64,000 bases of DNA, taken from assembly GCA_028829895.1 (NCBI GenBank), contig CM054179.1, positions 110,959,375 through 111,023,374 of the forward strand, in the 5' to 3' direction. The stretch comes from Sinotaia quadrata. Its lineage: Eukaryota; Mollusca; Gastropoda; Architaenioglossa; Viviparidae. Under the pieces are notes generated by a model, which was not told where the DNA came from, searched no databases, and was given only the letters and a program-made list of their open reading frames with translations. This document shows, one piece after another, positions 1 through 11,030 of the stretch. Both the position numbers and the translations under genes were made by a program. Each line of letters opens with the position of its first letter. Positions within the stretch are counted from its first letter, which is position 1.

Positions 1-996
1 ACATTATTTGCCTTTTTTGTGCGATTTTAAAAGGCAAACATTGAAATGTTTGTTGCAGTAATGGTTAATAAATTTTAAATGCGTGTTTTCATCATAATCA
101 TCATAATACTATTACCCTCTCTTACCATTTTGTTTCTTGTCTGTAAAAGTTGCAAAAAAATGTATTTAGTCTTGAAGAGCATTCAGCGTACAAGACACAC
201 ACTCAAAGATAGTGAGGGGGTTCTTCCAATGTTAAAGAATTAATCGCAATAAATGACACAGCTAAGGGCTCTGTCACTTCTACTAACGAAACAAGGGAAG
301 TGCAGATGAATTCACTTAAAGGGTTTGTTTCAGAAATTCTTTCTTGTTTTCTTTGTACTTAGCTTATGTTGTATATCAGGTGCCTCCATGACTGACACAG
401 ATTCTATTGTGACTCTCCGTCTGGGTACACCTATATGTCCACTGTCAATCATTTGTCTGTAAGCAATGACATGAACTGTAAACTGTGTACCACTCATAGA
501 TATGCAAATAGGGACTGTTCACTGGCAACCATTAGATGTACAAGAAAGTGAACTTTCTCTCTGCCAACCATTTGTTTGTGTTCACTAATATGGATTGTCA
601 ATTGTCAACAATATTCGTTAGTATGCCTCCAAGAAAATTTCCGTACTGCTGTCAACCATTTGTCTGTTGAAGAAAATTTCCGTACTACTGTCGACTATTT
701 GTCGGTAAAAAAGAAAATGACCTTTCAACCATCAACCATTTGTCTGTACAAGAAAATGCATTTTAATAAAATAATCCACCATGTTTTCCATTTGTCAGCC
801 AGTTGTCCAGAAATCGATAACTGAGCTTCCACCTGGTACTACCTGTATGTTCACGGAAAAAAGAGTTTACTGGCACTGAAGGCCATTATTTCGCATCTAC
901 TAACGGAAACAGACTTTGTATTGTCAATCAATTATGGTTTGGTAAAACTCGTACGCTTTATATACGTGCTCGTTGTGCGTAACTGTCAAATCAGTT
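1..996. other. Non-coding, AT-rich; decayed short repeats
   Basis: I see no exon with splice signals here. Between about 430 and 790 the phrase CAACCATTTGTCTGT and variants recur at irregular spacing, together with GAAAATTTCCGTACT (two copies near 630-690). This looks like an old, diverged minisatellite. The short open frame at 576-824 runs through these copies and is explained by them. Confidence 0.5.
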
Positions 997-997
997 T

Positions 998-1332
998 GGC
1001 TAATTTACAGTCTGTTTGTTGCTAATTTACAGTCTATTTGTTGCTAATTTACAGTCTGTTCGTACATAATTTTGTTGCTAATTTACAGTCTATTTGTTGC
1101 TAATTTACAGTCTGTTCGTACATAATTTACTGTCTGTTTGTAGCTAATTTACAGTCTGTTTGTTGCTAATTTACAGTCTGTTTGTATCTAATTTACAGTC
1201 TGTTTGTAGCTAATTTACAGTCTTTTTGTTGCTAATTTACAGTCTGTTTGTATCTAATTTACAGTCTTTTTGTAGCTAATTTACAGTCTGCTTGTAGCTA
1301 ATTTACAGCCTGCTTGTAGCTAATTTACATTC
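998..1332. repeat. 22-bp minisatellite, about 15 copies
   Basis: The core GCTAATTTACAGTCTGTTTG recurs roughly every 22 bp. Variation between copies is concentrated at the last few bases (TTGT, TAGC, TATC, TCGTACA). The array degrades at its right edge, where CAGTC becomes CAGCC and then CATTC. Confidence 0.9.
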
Positions 1333-2085
1333 AATTTGTTTAAAGCTAATCCACTGACCAATTATTAACCAATACTACCACCATGATGTCTCATATAAAC
1401 ACACTATAATTAAAGTCTTATCTGCATAGGTAACGATGTACTAATGCATACGAACGCATTAGTAAACAAAACCTGCATATCCAAAGTTGCAAGCTAATAG
1501 AGGTGCGATATAAAGAACATCTAGGGAAAAGGATCTCGAAATAAAACTAATGTCTATATTTGGAACATCAAACTAAAAATAGCGCAAGTTGCGTATTGTG
1601 AGCGAGGGTGATTCATTGTCCGAGCATGCAGGAACAGTACTGGAATCGTGATGTTTCTGGTGTGGAATAACGGTGTTCTTGGTATGGAATAACGGTGTGT
1701 TTCTCGTTGAAACAGGATGTTTCTTACGTGCTTCGTTGAAAAGGTTCGGGGAGAACAAACTAGTAGTCTTATCTAGAGTTTTTTACCTTTCTTTTTGGAC
1801 ATAATAAACTATTGTTGGTATCCTGTAGCAACCTGCTAAATTCCGGTAGCGTGTGGTATGTCGAGTCAGCCAAATTACATTGCGTCAAAGTCTCAAAGGC
1901 AAAATCTATTCAGAACCTTTAAGCACTGATTTATTCTTAACGTATTTAAATTTATATTGTAAAAGTCGTTGTTTTATTTCTAACATTCAAAATTAAATAT
2001 GAATTAATTTATGAAAAGAATGCACAACTTGTCCGGAATGACATGTGTCGTCTACTCGAGGGGTCACGTGATAGGAAATATCAGT
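1333..2085. other. Non-coding, no recognisable feature
   Basis: Mostly single-copy AT-rich DNA. Short local repeats of GGTGTGGAATAACGG / GGTATGGAATAACGG occur around 1655-1700. I could not support a gene, RNA or mobile element. Confidence 0.4.
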
Positions 2086-2370
2086 GAACTATTCAGTCAC
2101 GTCACGTTACAGTGATGTTTAAAGTAAGGGGAAAAATGATTGACATTTTAAATTAGAGATTTACTTGAGTTCTTTTCTTAACAACTATTCAGTCACGTTA
2201 CGCTACAGTGATGTTTAAAGCAAGGTGGGGGGGAATGATTGACGTTTTACTTGAGTTTGTTATCTTAACAACTATTCAGTCACGTTACACTACATTGATG
2301 TTTAAAGCAATGGGAAAAGATTATTGACGTTTTAAATTAGAAATTTACTTGAGTTCTTTTCTTAACAAAT
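2086..2370. repeat. Three-copy repeat, unit about 87-96 bp
   Basis: AACTATTCAGTCACG followed by an ATGTTTAAAG segment, a poly-purine patch and TTTACTTGAGTT occurs at about 2087, 2183 and 2270. Copies differ by small indels, mainly in the G/A-rich patch. Confidence 0.8.
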
Positions 2371-2485
2371 TGCTAATTGTTGGCGTTTATTTGTTTGCTA
2401 ACTTTTCGATGTTGTTTTTCAATGGACGAAATTGCTATCTGAGTTAAACTTTTGCATTTAAGGAAGGCACGGATCGTATTTTAAA

Positions 2486-2500
2486 GGGGGGGGGGGGGGG
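2486..2500. repeat. Poly-G tract (15 G)
   Basis: An uninterrupted run of 15 G. Similar runs of roughly 9-14 G or C recur in the window (about 12181, 22535, 31133, 31227, 43102, 48825, 61960). They are prone to length error in sequencing, so frames crossing them should not be trusted. Confidence 0.85.
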
Positions 2501-2619
2501 AGGGAGTGCTAACTGATATAAACATTATTCTAAATTATCTGTAGTTTATGTCCGCATTATTAGCTGAAATACCAGCCTGAACTTTCCCGTTAAGACTGGT
2601 TGAAAGATTACTTCCGCCG

Positions 2620-2998
2620 TACACAGTTCGTAGAAAGTTTACAGTTTTTTTCTAGAAATGGTCGTTTCTGTGGACACAGAAGGTTTACAATTTTTACTAG
2701 AAATAGTTGTTTCTGTGGACACCGAAAGTTTACATTTTCTACTAGAAATAGTTGTTTCTATGGACACCGAAAGTTTACATTTTTTTGCTTTAAATAGTTG
2801 TTTCTGTGGACACAGAAAGTTTACATTTTCTGCTAGAACTAATTATTTCTATGGACACAGAAAGGTTCTGTTATTTTTCTAGTTCTGTGAATAAAACTAG
2901 GTGTATCTATGACCACAGAAAGTTTACATTTCTGCAAGAGCTAGTTTTTTCTATGTACACAGAAAGGTTCTGTTATCTTTCTACTTCTGTTAATAGAA
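2620..2998. repeat. Minisatellite, unit about 46-50 bp, 7-8 copies
   Basis: The repeated core is TTTCTGTGGACACAGAAAG plus a TTTACATTTT and CTAGAAATAGTTG spacer. TCTGTGGACACAGA is itself nearly palindromic. Copies drift to the right (CTATGACCACAGAAAG, CTATGTACACAGAAAG). Three overlapping open frames in this segment exist only because of the repeat. Confidence 0.85.
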
Positions 2999-2999
2999 T

Positions 3000-3745
3000 T
3001 AGACTTGACTCATTGTAACGAGTACCTTTCACTCGTTGTAATATGCACCTCGACTCATTGTAATGTGTACGCTTGACTCATTGGATTGTGTACCTTTGGC
3101 TCATTTTAATGTTTTCGCTTGACTCATTGGATTGTGTACCTTTGGCTCATTTTAATGTTTTCGCTTGACTCATTGCAATGTGTACGCTTGACTCATTGGA
3201 TTGTGTACCTTTGGCTCATTTTAATGTTTCCGCTTGACTCATTGTAATGTGTACGCTTGACTCATTGGATTGTGTACCTTTGGCTCATTTTAATGTTTTC
3301 GCTTGACTCATTGTAATGTGTACGCTTGACTCATTGGATTGTGTACCTTTGGCTCATTTTAATGTTTTCGCTTGACTCATTGCAATGTGTACGCTTGACT
3401 CATTGGATTGTGTACCTTTGGCTCATTTTAATGTTTTCGCTTGACTCATTGTAATGTGTACGCTTGACTCATTGGATTGTGTACCTTTGGCTCATTTTAA
3501 TGTTTTCGCTTGACTCATTGCAATGTGTACGCTTGACTCATTGGATTGTGTACCTTTGGCTCATTTTAATGTTTTCGCTTGTCTCATTGTAATGTGTACG
3601 CTTGTCTCATTGTAGTGTAAGCATATGGCTCATTGTAATGTGCACCTCGACTCATTGTAATGTGTACCTTGACTCATTGTAATGTGTACATTTGGCTTAT
3701 TTTAATGTTTTTGCTTGACTCATTGTAATGTGTAGGTTTTTCTCT
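3000..3745. repeat. Higher-order minisatellite, 69-bp unit
   Basis: The basic module GACTCATTGTAATGTGTAC alternates with GACTCATTGGATTGTGTAC and GGCTCATTTTAATGTTTTC to make a period near 69 bp, present about 8 times. At both ends the higher-order order is lost and only the single GACTCATTG module continues. Confidence 0.9.
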
Positions 3746-3904
3746 CAACATATTGCAAACCCTACTCTTTGACAGGCTGACAGCTCTACACATTTGGTGG
3801 TGTAATATATTAGTCTTGATACTTTGATTTTCCTACGGTACCATATCTTGCAAATGTTTCTTCTATCTCGACGTCCATTCTAGTTAGACGTTTTGTTCAT
3901 TCCT

Positions 3905-4105
3905 GCTCATATACTCGACGTAAATTATAACTATTCATTTAGGTCATTTCTACCCATATACTCGACTTAAATTATTATAACTATTCATTTAGGTCATTTC
4001 TAACCATATATTCGACGTGAATTATAACTATTCATTTAGGTCATTTCTGCCCATATACTCGACGTAAATTATAACTATTCATTTAGGTCATTTCTGCCCA
4101 CCAGT
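3905..4105. repeat. Minisatellite, unit about 50 bp, 4 copies
   Basis: Repeated TATACTCGACGTAAATTATA followed by ACTATTCATTTAGGTCATTTCT. The copies are nearly identical apart from one 4-bp insertion (ATTA). Confidence 0.85.
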
Positions 4106-4124
4106 ACATGTCTCTATGTCTTTT

Positions 4125-4520
4125 AAGTCGTATTCATATCTCGACATTAATTCCAGTAGGCTATATCTTTATGAAAATAAACCTTACTTCTATCTCGACA
4201 GAAATTCCTGTTCTGTTTCTATTACATTTAAATCCTATTAATATCTCGACATTAATTCCAGTAGGCTATATATTTAAGAAAACTATCTTGCTTCTATCTC
4301 GACAGAAATTCCTGTTCTGTCTCTATTACTTTTAAATCCTATTAATATCTCGACATTAATTCCAGTAGGCTATATCTTTAAGAAAACAAATCTTACTTCT
4401 TCCTCGACAAAAATTCCTCTTCTGCCTCAACGACTTTTAAATCCTATTAATATCTCGATACTAATTCCAGTCCTATCTTCATGCGTCTCAATCTTATTTC
4501 TATGTCGACAAAAATTCTAG
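4125..4520. repeat. Minisatellite, unit about 105 bp, 3.5 copies
   Basis: ATCTCGACATTAATTCCAGT starts copies at about 4136, 4241 and 4344, each followed by a diverged internal half-repeat (CTATCTCGACAGAAATTCC). It therefore seems built from an older unit of about 50 bp, related in style to the preceding array (shared CTCGAC). Confidence 0.8.
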
Positions 4521-5042
4521 TCCCGAGTTACGTAAGTTGCGTTTATGCATCGGACGTATATTCCACGATACGTTTTTAACTTGATATAAGTTATAAATTT
4601 ATATTTCTTTGCAAGTTGTAATCATACCTGGATATTATTCTTGCAAAATAAGCAAACACAAATATTGTTTTAAATAAACGGGCGGAAATCTTGCTGTCTC
4701 TGACTTTGCCTTACACTGATACAAAAAAAACTTTCAGACGCAGAGTGAAATCAAATAAAAAGATCACTCATGATTTTCATTTCGTCCTTGGAAAACTTCA
4801 TTGCTGTTTTTATTTTATTTTGAACAAACTCTTTAATGTTTTAATGTTGTCTTAGCAAACTTATTTCATGTTTTATTTTTCTTAAGCAAACTCATTGATG
4901 TTTAATTCAGAGTCTAGCAAACTTAATTCGTGTTTTTCACTTTGTATTTAGTAAATTAATTGATGTTTTGAATTTGGTCTATTAAAACTCATTGATAATT
5001 TTTAATTTATCCATTAGAATTCACTTCTGACCTAAGCTTCAG

Positions 5043-5044
<2 letters not shown>
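4521..5044. other. Non-coding; decayed CAAACTCATTGATG repeats
   Basis: No exon is visible. From about 4795 to 5030 degenerate copies of AGCAAACTCATTGATGTTTT occur every 40-50 bp, the remains of another minisatellite. Confidence 0.45.

Positions 5045-5111
<67 letters not shown>
5045..5111. repeat. (GT)n microsatellite
   Basis: About 33 uninterrupted GT dinucleotides, followed by a mixed GC/GT alternating tract to about 5145 (GTGCGTGCGTGCGCGCGCG). This is the classical composition for Z-DNA. Confidence 0.95.
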
Positions 5112-5115
<4 letters not shown>

Positions 5116-6285
5116 AGTGTGTGCGTGCGTGCGCGCGCGATTGCGTGTGATTGTGGTGGTTACGCTAACTTTGTTTCACTTCCAAGAATTTATTTTGTAT
5201 CACGTTTGGTGCTATTGGTTATGGATTGGCTTTGGAGGGACTTTACTCCTCTCAGTGGACTCTGGTATGGCGACCACCTCAAGTGGACCACTTCATTCAA
5301 AACCCCAAAAGGTGAGAGTGGAAGTCATGATGCTTACATTGTTTCGACTCCAAGGCCTACGATTACCTTTCATTAATTTGAAGTTATCAGTTACAGTTTG
5401 GTCTTGGACAGCCTTGACTCTCTTCCCTTGATACTGACCACAAGTAAATTACTTAATCTCGACGCCCCCTCCCCGGAATAGGGGGGTGGAATGTATCAAT
5501 ACGATCGCTCATCAAGTCTTGGACAATATATTACTAGAATAACATGACTCCACAAGAATAAAACAAACAAAAAGTATACATTTTGCATGATTGCTTAGGT
5601 CAAAGACACAAATAATTAATGCGACTTCATTTTAATTAAAACTTCAATCATTCAGAACTGCGTTCTTATCCAGTGGGCGGTAATTTGACAACATTTCTGA
5701 CACATGACTAAGTTGATGTGAGCTACAAAAAAAAATAGCTTGTTTTTTTGCTCAAAATGAATCGTGTAAATAACTGCATTCTCAGATCTTTTTTGCACTG
5801 AATGTATAAGGAAGTCCATTGTCGAGGACGTGTGTCGTAGTTCCTTAATAACTGTAATTGCTTGTTGTTCCATTGTTAATGACAACTCAACACATAATGA
5901 ATCATAGCCAGACAGTTTAGAGGAAATAAGTGAAACCAGAGTAAACGTTGCTATTAACCTAACTAATCTTCTTCACATGTCCGAGGGTTATTGGTACGTT
6001 TTCGGCCTTTACACATTTTCTCGAATAAAACTACGCAAAAGGTAGTAAGATAGTAAACACGGCGCTACAATCATTTTTTTTGTGTGTGTGCAATATAAAA
6101 GTGTCTTACACGTGACAGAGATAAACACAATATCAAAGTTGTCATTTTGTATACCGCCAAATAACCAACAACTATAACGCACTCCATATACACACGCGTG
6201 CATGTTTTTAATTCTGCGCATTTGACTGTTTGCTGTAACGTACACCTAGCAAATCTAGGTGTCACACGTAAAGTGGGGAATTTCT
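5112..6285. other. Mostly single-copy; one weak exon-like patch
   Basis: The 5160-5460 part is less AT-rich than its surroundings and contains GT-AG-like sites on both strands: AAAAG/GTGAGA on plus near 5310, and on minus an AG near 5437 with ATGAAAG/GTAATC near 5370. No reading frame there shows a recognisable domain, so I do not call an exon. The rest is AT-rich with nothing identified. Confidence 0.35.
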
Positions 6286-6286
6286 T

Positions 6287-6356
6287 TTTACCTGGTGTTT
6301 CCCTAGTCTTTACCTGGTGTTTCCCTAGTCTTTACCTGGTGTTTCCCTAGTCTTTA
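6287..6356. repeat. 22-bp repeat, 3 copies
   Basis: TTTACCTGGTGTTTCCCTAG plus TC is repeated three times in perfect register. Confidence 0.9.
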
Positions 6357-6439
6357 TTGACAAATATTGTTGATGTCACTTCTAACCCCGCTAACAAAGC
6401 AGTCAACACCTAATATAGCTACTAGAAATTAAGAACAAT

Positions 6440-6805
6440 AAAGGTCTGCAGCACATCTCAAAACATTGATTATACTAAATAGTGTTCAAGACATTAAGAA
6501 CAATTAAGTCAAAACATTGATTATACTAAATAGTGTTCAAGAAATTAGGAAAAATTAAGTCAAAACATTGATTATACTAGATAGTGTTCAAGACATTAAG
6601 AAAGATTAAGTCACAACTATTGAGTGTACTAAATAATAGTTCCAGAAATTAAGAAAAATAAAGTCACGACGTTGACTATGCTAAGTAGCCTTCCAGAAAT
6701 TATGAAAAATATAGTCACAACACTGACTATGCTAAATATAGTCTCAGAAATTAAGAAAAATAAAATCACAACATTGACTATACTAAATATAATTCCAAGA
6801 GATTT
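6440..6805. repeat. Minisatellite, unit about 55-58 bp, 6-7 copies
   Basis: Core CAAAACATTGATTATACTAA then ATAGTGTTCAAGACATTAAG. Copies diverge rightward (GTCACGACGTTGACTATGCTAA). Short hydrophobic or basic frames on both strands inside it are repeat by-products. Confidence 0.85.
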
Positions 6806-8181
6806 AAAAATAAATCCGCAACACAACTCAAAGCATTGTTTAGTCGTTTGTGACACGTCATTTCACAGGCCCTATGTGGAATTCGAATTCACGAGCAATT
6901 TCTGAATTCTCTCATCAAACGTAGGACAGGGCTGCATTCCAGATAACGTCTGTTCAGCTTGTCCTACGATGCACTTTTTCTATTGACTCATAATTTGCAC
7001 TTGTATCTCATGAAAACACTGTCCTTTTGTCGTCGTGTTCCGGAAAGCAGAACGTGTTTGTAACCATTGAAACATAAGCTTTCACTGAAGAAATATTTGT
7101 CTTTAATTTTAAAAATGTTTTAAATGGATATATTTAGGCATTCCGCAATGCATTAATTTCATAAAAGATTGAATATTCTTAATTTATATTTATTCTACCC
7201 GATCACTAAAGCGGTTATCACCGCCTGTGACAGTTAGAGTTACCTCCCCTGCCGTGCTTAACCGTATCCTTTATTACGGGCATGGTCTTTTTTTAACTAG
7301 CGAGTTGTCAACTTGAAAAGTTTTTGAACCCAGAGACGACATAACTTCCACCAAGACAGTACGGCGCCCAATCTCTCCCAGCCAACCAGCTTCCGTCACC
7401 GCAAACAGCTAATCATCTGCTTTTGATTACTTTTACACCTTTGATTGTTTATTAATGACACGGCATATCCCTGCCATCTAGCTTTCCAAGATAACCTACA
7501 AACAAGCACAATGTCTTCTACAGTCTTTTTTTAAAATTTTTTTTCCTCTTTATTAATTAGCGCGCGAGAGGTATTTTTAAACTAAGAGTTCACCTATACA
7601 CACCGACGTAATAAATATGTACTGTACGTTTCCATTTAATATTGCAACCGCCCATTTATTAGCGTCAATTGCAAAAATAAATAAAATCAAGTCAAATCAT
7701 TTTCTACTTGGTCAACGTGACGTCACTTGTAAAAACTGTTTCTGAAGGAGAGATTCTGTCACGTTACATCAGTTCTCCTTGCAGTGTTGTGCCCAGACGT
7801 TATAATTATTTGTAGCACGACAATTGTACTGGCAAAGTCAGCCATTTTATTTAGTAGACGCAGAAGGCCAGGCTCCACCTTGGCAACCTGAAAACAAAAT
7901 CCTTGAATAACGATGACAGAGTGGTAACTTCCATTTATAGCAGATACCACATGTTTCTAATTGTGATCGCGAGCTCTTCCCTTGCCGACAGCTGTTGCGT
8001 CACGCGTGAGGTCACTTTGTGTTATACGCATGCGCATAAACACGCTTTCTATATTTTTCTGCGTAGATTTTCACTCCAGGTGTTTGATATGTGCTTGATT
8101 AAAATAATGCGATAACTTCTCTTATTGTCTTGATATTTAATTATGTAGAAATGCATGATGCATAATGAAGAGCTGGTATGC
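6806..8181. other. Mostly single-copy non-coding DNA
   Basis: No repeats of note. It contains a TGACGTCA octamer at 7718-7725 and, near 7224-7240, a GAGTTACCTCCCCTGC phrase resembling the one at 15630. One minus-strand exon-shaped segment is listed separately (7759-7887). Confidence 0.4.
7759..7887 (-). other. Exon-shaped segment, possible 3' terminal exon
   Basis: On the minus strand a strong acceptor (TTGTTTTCAG) is followed by 42 open codons ending in TGA in the frame that begins with the first base (starts VAKVEPGLLRLL, ends TARRTDVT). The segment is less AT-rich than its flanks. No domain is recognisable, and 42 codons can be open by chance. It lies downstream of the Ig gene's terminal exon, so if real it belongs to another transcript or to an alternative 3' end. 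Confidence 0.18.
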
Positions 8182-8231
8182 TGTATAATGAATGCCAAAT
8201 GCATTCATTATACAAATTGCAAATGCAATTT
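8182..8231. other. Two back-to-back hairpins with identical loops
   Basis: TGTATAATGAATGC (8182-8195) is perfectly complementary to 8201-8214 around the spacer CAAAT. Immediately after, sharing one base, AAATTGC (8214-8220) pairs with GCAATTT (8225-8231) around AAAT. They are perfect inverted repeats of 14 and 7 bp. Confidence 0.8.
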
Positions 8232-8454
8232 AGGAATACTTTCATGGTGCTAGGAAGATTAGTGCAGGTATAAAACATGTACCTTAATTAAATACAGCAG
8301 TGTAATCAATGAGTATGGATTGAAAGGTAAATTTAACAACGATTTTATCCGTTCCAACACACACTTAGACTCAAACACAGAGACAGACAGACACAAAAGC
8401 AGACACGTAAACAAACACATAAGCATATACACATACATCACCAAAAGGGAAGTT
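8232..8454. other. Non-coding spacer
   Basis: AT-rich, with a short CA-rich patch at 8350-8440. No gene or element is identified. Confidence 0.4.
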
Positions 8455-8604
8455 TAAGTTTAAGTTTTACTTTATTGCAGACTCTACAAATGCATGCAAA
8501 CTTCATCAACCGCGAGATCATCATGTGCGCTTTGGCTGACAAAATCCAGACTGTAAATCATCTTGACTACAGCACTCAGAGACACTACAGCACTCAGAGA
8601 CCAG
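8455..8604. other. Exon-shaped on plus, or retroelement 3' end on minus
   Basis: Plus reading: acceptor TTTATTGCAG, then 8481-8604 fully open in one frame (begins TLQMHANFINREI, ends STQRPG), then donor CCAG/GTAACA, giving phase 0 to 1. It contains a 16-bp tandem duplication (TACAGCACTCAGAGAC). Minus reading: the same DNA ends with AATAAAGTAAAACTTAAACT and continues as a short ACTTAA repeat, which is how 3' tails of some non-LTR retrotransposons look. I cannot decide. No protein family is recognised. Confidence 0.25.
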
Positions 8605-8756
8605 GTAACAACCGCATGAGTATTTGTTTCTCATAACCTTTGGCCCGGCTGATAGTGGCCAGTCTTTTAAACGGGTACTTCTTAAAGTTTACGAGTAGTC
8701 TGAAATTAGGGATTCACCACGTGGCTTTCGATTTTGCTGATTATATGTGCTTGAAA

Positions 8757-8880
8757 ATGGAGTTCCCTATTTATGTATGCTGGTGGTAGTGGTTAATGGA
8801 GTTCCCTATTTATGTGTGCTGGTGGTAGTGGTTAGTGGAGTTCCCTATTTATGTATGCTGGTGGTAGTAGTTAGTGGACA
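8757..8880. repeat. 39-bp repeat, 3 copies
   Basis: GGAGTTCCCTATTTATGTAT plus GCTGGTGGTAGTGGTTAGT is repeated three times with only a few substitutions. Confidence 0.9.
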
Positions 8881-9335
8881 TTTAAGGTTAAATCAATAAA
8901 GCAAACAAATATAACAGCAAATGTATGACCTCGTTATATAGTCGTGATCAAGCAAGCGAATCGAAATAATATTAGTGACAATCACTATAACTTTCGACAG
9001 TAAAATGAACAAGAACTACATATAATATTACTCGTTCACAATTTAACGTGACGAATAAACACCTCCAAACAATATGACAACGTGTTGTGCGCAACCTTTT
9101 CTTTAAAGACGTCACTATTAATGATGATTATATGCACTTTTGTGAAAAACACAACAACATAGCATTTCTACTAATGAGGACTCAAGTAAATTACAATCTT
9201 TCTGAAATATTTACAAATTAACGAGACAAGTTACCTTAATCCCTTTCTGTAGAAAGTGTCTATATCAACTAATGAGAACATAAGTTACCAATTATCCTTT
9301 CTTCAAATACTATTAATGAGGACTCGCGTTATCAA
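8881..9335. other. AT-rich; decayed copies of the next array
   Basis: From about 9165, phrases such as CTAATGAGGACTCAAGT and CTTTCTGTAGAAAGTGTC recur at about 60-80 bp and resemble the unit of the array at 9336. They look like its eroded left flank. No gene. Confidence 0.4.
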
Positions 9336-9512
9336 CATTCCTTTCTTTAGAAAGCGTCATTATCAGTATTGAGAATAGTTACCAAAGGACTTTTCTTAAG
9401 AAAGCGTCATTATCAGTAATGAGAATAGTTACCAAAAGACTTTTCTTAAGAAAGCGTCATTATCAGTAATGAGAATAGTTACCAAAGGACTTTTCTTAAG
9501 AAAGTATACTGA
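9336..9512. repeat. Minisatellite, unit about 59 bp, 3 copies
   Basis: AAAGCGTCATTATCAGTAAT then GAGAATAGTTACCAAAGGAC and TTTTCTTAAG. The three copies are almost identical. Confidence 0.9.
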
Positions 9513-9600
9513 AGATACCGAAGTACAGGCATTTCTTACTTTTAATTAGAAAGATATCGCTTTTATTACTGACTGCAAGTCATTTGTATTCTATTTTTCA

Positions 9601-9918
9601 CATGGTGCAATTTGCTTGAAGTGCTTGTTGTTACGTCATATGCATTCTGCTGTTCACAGTGCAATTTGCTTGAAGTGCTTGTTGTCTGCTGTTCACAGTG
9701 CAATTCGCTTGAAGTGTTTGTTGTCTGCTGTTCACAGTGCAGTTCGCTAGAAGTGCTTGTTGTCTGCTGTTCACAGTGCAATTTGCTTGAAGTGTTTGTT
9801 GTCTGCTGTTCACAGTGCAGTTCGCTAGAAGTGCTTGTTGTCTGCTGTTCACAGTGCAATTTGCTTGAACTGCTTGTTGTCTGCTGTTCACAGTGCAATT
9901 TGCTTGAAGCTCTTGTTG
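9601..9918. repeat. 39-bp minisatellite, 8 copies
   Basis: CTGCTGTTCACAGTGCAATT plus TGCTTGAAGTGCTTGTTGT. Because 39 is divisible by three the array is open in several frames on both strands (a Cys/Val-rich plus frame; Ser/Gln/Thr-rich minus frames). There is no start or splice context or domain, so I read it as non-coding. Two variants (AATTTGCTTGAAG and AGTTCGCTAGAAG) alternate in the middle. Confidence 0.9.
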
Positions 9919-10789
9919 CTGTGTGATGCATCAAGTAACCCTGGGCATGCTTCGTATATTTAATTTTTCAAAATCGTACACTTCTATTTTGTCCGCGTGT
10001 GCTTCTAGATTTGTGATTAATTGCTGACTCTATGAACTGCGTCATCTGTCACTAATAGCTCTACACAATGTTTTCGTTAGTTGGTTTACTTCGACATTGT
10101 AAATACATTGTCTTTTTTTTTGTACCTTAAGATTTACATGTTGACCTACTCTAATAACTTTAGTCGATATTTTAAATTTATTTATTTCAGCATTGTAAAT
10201 TTAAAGTATTTTCACTAACAGATTATTTTGTGCGAATTTTGTTTACAATGGTATTATAAATGTATTTCCTTTCGATAAGAGTTCCAGCTAATGTTTTAGC
10301 GAGTTTGTTAACTTCAGCATTTCAAATTAATTGTTTGTTAGTCAGAATGTTGTAAGCTTTGTAAAACCTGTCATAGATGTCACGTTTTAAGATATAAATC
10401 TTTAAAAATAATAACTTAGTTAATAACGTTGTGAAATTGCGCGAAATAAAGACAGAAAAGAATTTTTTTTTAAAACATAATTATTTCTCGATGTTGTTCA
10501 GTAGATTTTGACTTACAACCCATGCAAATAAAATTAGATGAAAGATTAAAAAGTAAATTGTTTTTAAATTCTCACTTATCTAATTCACTAGATGAATAAA
10601 GTATGAGGAATCCGCTAACAAAACTCTTTGAATAAAAATTTAAATCCTAAAATGGCGAGTTCTATTGCTGAATAGTTTGCTGTCTTTGCGAACTTTACTG
10701 TGAAAAATAATTTGAGGAAAAACTTATCTCTAAGTCGAGACTGAGATTTATCTGTACAGCCTGAAACAAGCTTTATGTCTGGTTGTTTA
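9919..10789. other. AT-rich non-coding DNA
   Basis: Very AT-rich, with loosely recurring TTTACTTCGACATTGTAAAT-like phrases (10080-10340), probably an extinct repeat. No exon, RNA or element is recognised. Confidence 0.4.
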
Positions 10790-11030
10790 CGCAAGCTAAA
10801 ACTAGTTCCAAGACTAGTCTTGAGGTTAATTTACACAGGTCAAATCTAGCTCCAAGCCAAGTCTTAAGGTTAATTTACACAGGTTAAACTAGCTCCAAGC
10901 CAAGTCTTGAGGTTAATTTACACAGGTCAAATCTAGCTCCAAGCCAAGTCTTAAGGTTAATTTACACAGGTTAAAAACTAGCTCCAAGCCTAACCCTGAC
11001 GTTTATTTCTGCAAGCTAAAATTAGCTTTA
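10790..11030. repeat. Minisatellite, unit about 49-51 bp, 4-5 copies
   Basis: AACTAGCTCCAAGCCAAGTC plus TTGAGGTTAATTTACACAGGT(C/T)A. The outer copies are more diverged than the inner ones. Confidence 0.85.

Noticed and set aside
998..1332. CRISPR-like regular repeats
   Set aside because: Units are contiguous and repeat without unique spacers, and the window is clearly animal DNA. The same applies to all other arrays here.
5047..5431. 104-109-codon frames starting in the GT repeat
   Set aside because: Begin with poly-Cys-Val from (GT)n; the remainder shows no domain and the two frames overlap each other.
9566..9934. Three overlapping frames of 86-122 codons, including a Cys-rich one
   Set aside because: Produced by the 39-bp repeat; no start context, splice sites or domain.
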